Source of the DNA: Microbacterium sp.
Lineage (GTDB): Bacteria > Actinomycetota > Actinomycetes > Actinomycetales > Microbacteriaceae
Assembly (NCBI GenBank): GCA_031286555.1
Contig: JAITUD010000098.1
Span: forward strand, 1-8,585
Length of the DNA: 8,585 nt
Direction of reading: 5' to 3'
Under the pieces are notes generated by a model. That model saw only the letters and a program-made list of their open reading frames with translations. It did not search any database and had not been told where the DNA came from. The translations under genes were made by a program, and so were the position numbers. Of this stretch, positions 6,240-8,585 are shown one piece after another; within the stretch, counting starts at the first letter, position 1, and every line of letters begins with the position of its first letter.

Positions 6240-6306
6240 GTCGCCGTCACAGCGCATCGACGAACCGCCGGTTCCTGAGCGAGGAGCGCAGCGACGAGAC
6301 GAAGGA
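6202..6306. terminator. Probable bidirectional terminator region between glpD and ffh
   Basis: glpD and ffh converge on 102 non-coding bases (6205-6306) composed mainly of repeat copies B and C in opposite orientations. B alone keeps only a weakened internal stem, but B and C can pair with each other into a long interrupted stem around a loop of about 29 nt (6240-6268). Another small hairpin, GAACCG/CGGTTC, sits at 6262-6274. There is no U-run for either direction, which is common in high-GC actinobacteria. Termination is inferred from position and structure. Confidence 0.45.
6269..6305 (+). repeat. Palindromic repeat, copy C, truncated and diverged, next to the ffh stop
   Basis: It is in the same orientation as copy A. 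The left arm CGGTTCCTGAGCG (6269-6281) is identical; the middle is longer by about six bases (GCAGCGAC region) but ends in the shared GAGACGAAGG (6296-6305). The right arm is missing: the sequence goes straight into the ffh stop codon (TGA on the minus strand, 6309-6307). This copy may be an older insertion, trimmed at the ffh end, or a different subfamily. Confidence 0.85.
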
Positions 6307-7857
6307 TCAGCCCTTGCCGAACAGCTTCTGGATCTCGGCCATGTCGGCCTCGCTCGGCGCCTTCTGACCGCCGAGTCCGAAGCCCGATCCGGTCGCCTCA
6401 GCGGGTGCGAGGGCGCCGCCGGCGTTCTCGGCCGCGCGCTTCGCGGGGTTGCCCGAGCGCGACCCGCTCTTGCCCTTGGCGCCCTTCTTGCCGCGCTTCG
6501 CGGATGCGCCGGGCTTGCCCATCGGGCCCATGCCGGGGATCTGCGGGGTGCCGCCGCGGGCGACGGTCTTCATCATCTTCGCGGCCTGCTCGAAGCGCTG
6601 CACCAGCTGGTTGACGTCGGTCACGGTCATGCCGGAGCCACGCGCGATGCGCAGGCGACGCGAGCCGTTGAGCAGCTTGGTGTTGCGCCGCTCGGCCGGC
6701 GTCATCGAGCGGATGATCGCCTCGGTGCGGTCGATCTCGCGCTCGTCGAAGTCGTCGAGCTGCTGCTTCATCTGGCCCATGCCCGGCAGCATGCCGAGCA
6801 TCTTCTTCATCGAGCCCATCTTGCGCATCTGCTGCATCTGCTCGAGGAAGTCCTCGAGCGTGAAGGCCTCGTTCGCGAGCTTCTCGGCGACCTTCATCGC
6901 CTCGGCCTCGTCGAACGCGGACTGCGCCTGCTCGATCAGGGTGAGGATGTCACCGAGGTCGAGGATGCGGCTCGCCATGCGGTCGGGGTGGAACGGCTCG
7001 AGGTCGTCGAGGTTCTCGCCGGTGGAGGCGAAGATGATCGGGCGGCCCGTGATGGAGGCGACCGAAAGAGCGGCACCGCCTCGGGCGTCACCGTCGAGCT
7101 TGGAGAGCACGACGCCGGTGAAGTCGACACCGTCCTGGAACGCCTTAGCCGTGTTCACGGCGTCCTGACCGATCATCGCGTCGATGACGAACAGCACCTC
7201 GTCGGGGTTCGTCGCCTTGCGGATGTCACCGGCCTGCTTCATGAGCTCGGCATCCACACCGAGACGACCGGCGGTGTCGATGATCACGACGTCGTGCTGG
7301 GTGCGGCGGGCGTGCTCCACGCCGTCCTTGGCGACCTTCACCGGGTCGCCGATGCCGTTGCCCGGCTCTGGCGCGTAGATCGCCGCACCGGCCTGCTCGG
7401 CCACGACGGTCAGCTGCGTGACCGCGTTCGGGCGCTGCAGGTCGCAGGCCACGAGCAGCGGCGTGTGGCCCTCACCCTCCAGCTGCTTGGCCAGCTTGCC
7501 CGCGAACGTCGTCTTACCGGAGCCCTGGAGGCCGGCGAGCATGATCACCGTCGGCGGAGTCTTGGCGAACTCGAGCCGGCGCTGCTGTCCGCCGAGGATC
7601 GCGATGAGCTCCTCGTTGACGATCTGCACCACCTGCTGGGCGGGGTTCAGCGCCTTGTTCACCTCGTCGCCGAGGGCGCGCTCGCGCACCTTCGCGGTGA
7701 AGTCCTTGACGACAGGGAGCGCGACGTCGGCGTCGAGCAGGGCGCGACGGATCTCGCGGACGGTGCCGTCGACGTCGGCCGGGCTGAGCTTGCCCTTCGT
7801 GCGCAGGTTGCGGAAGGTCTCGGTCAGCCGATCGGAGAGCGTGCCAAAGGTAGCCAT
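6307..7857 (-). CDS. ffh: Signal recognition particle protein Ffh (SRP54)
   Basis: Ffh binds 4.5S RNA and signal sequences emerging from the ribosome, then delivers nascent membrane proteins to FtsY through GTP-dependent contact. The product has 516 residues. It has an N-domain helical bundle (about 1-85), then a G-domain with P-loop GLQGSGKTT (109-117), DTAGR (194-198) and SKLDGDARGG (252-261). The M-domain (about 325-435) has the methionine-rich finger loop (MQQMRKMGSMKKMLGMLPGMGQM, 341-363, mentioned here as MQQMRKMGSM then KKMLGMLPGMGQM) and the RNA-binding SRRLRIARGSG (399-409). A low-complexity Lys/Gly/Ser tail (about 440-500) ends in EADMAEIQKLFGKG. Start ATG at 7857 follows the sigma-factor TAA by 13 nt with no strong Shine-Dalgarno, so coupling to it or a promoter inside that gene are both possible. 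It converges with glpD. Confidence 0.98.
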   Translation of the reverse strand: MATFGTLSDRLTETFRNLRTKGKLSPADVDGTVREIRRALLDADVALPVVKDFTAKVRERALGDEVNKALNPAQQVVQIVNEELIAILGGQQRRLEFAKTPPTVIMLAGLQGSGKTTFAGKLAKQLEGEGHTPLLVACDLQRPNAVTQLTVVAEQAGAAIYAPEPGNGIGDPVKVAKDGVEHARRTQHDVVIIDTAGRLGVDAELMKQAGDIRKATNPDEVLFVIDAMIGQDAVNTAKAFQDGVDFTGVVLSKLDGDARGGAALSVASITGRPIIFASTGENLDDLEPFHPDRMASRILDLGDILTLIEQAQSAFDEAEAMKVAEKLANEAFTLEDFLEQMQQMRKMGSMKKMLGMLPGMGQMKQQLDDFDEREIDRTEAIIRSMTPAERRNTKLLNGSRRLRIARGSGMTVTDVNQLVQRFEQAAKMMKTVARGGTPQIPGMGPMGKPGASAKRGKKGAKGKSGSRSGNPAKRAAENAGGALAPAEATGSGFGLGGQKAPSEADMAEIQKLFGKG

Positions 7858-7870
7858 GATGCGCTCAAGT

Positions 7871-8371
7871 TTACGGGAGCGGAGCCTCCACGCTCAGCGC
7901 AGCACGCAATTGCTCCTTCGCGCGCTGATAACGACTGCGAGCGGTGGAAGCCGGGATGCCGAGCAGGTCGGCCGAGTCGGACAGGCTGAGACGCTCCCAG
8001 TGCACCAGCTTCACCAGCTCGGCGAGGACAGGGTCGAGACGGTCGATCGCGTCGCGCACCTCTGATCCGGCATCCGCAGCCGGCGCCGTGGCGGACTCGC
8101 GCACCTGCAGACGGAGCCTGTCCGCCAGCGCCCAACGGCGACGCTGGCCACGTGCGTGGTTCAGCAGCGTGCCACGCGCGATGCCGAACAGCCACATCCG
8201 CGCGGCCTCCGGCTCTTCGGGCAGCTCTCTGGCCCGCCGCCAGGCGACGACCATCGTCTCGCCGAGCAGGTCAGGAGCATCGTCGGCACCGACGCGCCGC
8301 TCCAAGTACGCGAGCAGGCCGGACGCGGAGAGCTCGAGAGCTCTGGTGAGCTGACGATCGACCTCGTTCAC
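7871..8371 (-). CDS. ECF-type RNA polymerase sigma factor (sigma-70 family)
   Basis: This appears to be a short alternative sigma factor with only region 2 and region 4, 166 residues. Region 2 (about 14-79) includes LLGETMVVAWRRA and ARMWLFGIARGTLLNHARGQ, where W60-LFGIARG matches the usual region 2.4 pattern. After a loose linker, region 4 (about 104-160) has LDPVLAELVKLVHWERLSL and a helix-turn-helix SDSADLLGIPASTARSRYQR (131-150) that would read the -35 element. The GTG at 8371 overlaps the upstream TGA as GTGA, the usual sign of coupling; GTG 8380 is an alternative adding three residues. No anti-sigma gene is visible: downstream lies ffh, upstream a partial unknown. Region 2 is less canonical than region 4, so it could be a specialised ECF subgroup. 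Its targets cannot be read from here. Confidence 0.85.
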   Translation of the reverse strand: MNEVDRQLTRALELSASGLLAYLERRVGADDAPDLLGETMVVAWRRARELPEEPEAARMWLFGIARGTLLNHARGQRRRWALADRLRLQVRESATAPAADAGSEVRDAIDRLDPVLAELVKLVHWERLSLSDSADLLGIPASTARSRYQRAKEQLRAALSVEAPLP

Positions 8372-8585
8372 ACCTCGCACTTCACACCGCCCAGGATGGT
8401 CCAGTCGTTCAGCGGAACACCGAACTCGACGGCCTTCCGGTAGACGACGTCGTCGAGCCCGAGATCGATCAGAACAGCCTCGACGTCGTCGGCCGACCGG
8501 CTCGAGGGCGGCTCAGGAACGTCCATCAGCCAGCCATCCGGACCGATGATCACAGTCTGGTCCGGCGACTCTTCACCTCTCTCCG
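8368..8585 (-). CDS. Hypothetical protein, partial (C-terminal part in window)
   Basis: An open frame on the minus strand, with no stop between 8585 and its TGA (8370-8368), so it probably enters the window from the right. It is about 72 codons here. The readable part from a GTG at 8553 is VIIGPDGWLMDVPEPP, then SRSADDVEAVLIDLGLDDVV and YRKAVEFGVPLNDWTILGGVKCEV (split here). I do not recognise the family; there is no signal peptide, membrane segment or zinc motif. Its stop overlaps the sigma-factor GTG, so the two are likely cotranslated and the protein could modulate it, which is only a guess. The GTG at 8553 is a possible start giving 61 residues, but it lacks a good ribosome binding site; a GAGAGAGG at 8583-8576 is 20 nt away. 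Residues V12-A21 of that reading (VPEPPSSRSA) resemble the trmD insert peptide. Confidence 0.6.
   Translation of the reverse strand, partial: ERGEESPDQTVIIGPDGWLMDVPEPPSSRSADDVEAVLIDLGLDDVVYRKAVEFGVPLNDWTILGGVKCEV
8491..8520 (-). repeat. Possible diverged remnant of the palindromic repeat inside the partial gene
   Basis: On the minus strand this begins with GTTCCTGAGC, identical to ten bases of the repeat arm, and translates in the same frame as the trmD copy: VPEPPSSRSA against VPERPSSRSA. The remaining bases differ mostly at synonymous positions and no second arm follows. It may be chance or an old, worn copy. Confidence 0.3.

Noticed and set aside
44..6305. The three palindrome copies as a CRISPR array or transposon ends
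   Set aside because: They are kilobases apart or inverted with no regular spacers, no transposase lies between them, and the enclosed genes are housekeeping genes.
6988..7989. A 333-codon plus-strand frame opposite ffh
   Set aside because: It is a mirror of the ffh coding sequence, whose GTPase motifs are unambiguous.

Overview
The window is high-GC DNA with GTG starts, short gene gaps and a gene set typical of an actinomycete. The conserved block ffh / rpsP / khpA / rimM / trmD, the YbdK-like GCS2 ligase, and the protein sequences suggest the Microbacteriaceae, probably Microbacterium or a close relative. The genus is inference; no 16S or similar marker is present.

Left part (1-1564, minus strand): a ribosome and tRNA maturation operon, read right to left as rpsP, the KH protein khpA, rimM and trmD. 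The gaps are 1-7 nt and trmD runs off the left edge. Middle (1565-6204): a divergent intergenic region with an 11-bp inverted repeat, then a plus-strand operon. This holds a YbdK-like glutamate-cysteine ligase, then glpK (glycerol to glycerol-3-phosphate) and glpD (glycerol-3-phosphate to DHAP, feeding electrons to the respiratory chain). Right part (6307-8585, minus strand): an unrecognised partial gene, an ECF-type sigma factor coupled to it by a GTGA overlap, and ffh, the SRP GTPase, 13 nt further on. ffh and glpD converge on a 102-bp gap. The glycerol genes therefore sit between ffh and rpsP, which are near neighbours in many actinobacteria.

Most genes are ordinary housekeeping or central metabolism. 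The real surprise is a 45-bp palindromic repeat with 13-bp arms. Copy A lies in frame inside trmD and adds about 15 residues just before the SAM-binding loop. Copy B is 41/45 identical in inverted orientation and supplies the stop codon of glpD. Copy C is a truncated, altered copy ending at the ffh stop. A ten-residue peptide encoded by copy A (VPERPSSRSA) recurs 9/10 in the unrelated partial gene at the right edge. This is an actinobacterial parallel to protein-coding palindromic elements such as those of Rickettsia, and it is the best candidate here for something undescribed. No CRISPR, prophage, insertion sequence, tRNA or rRNA was seen. No stretch over 300 bases lacks a gene.
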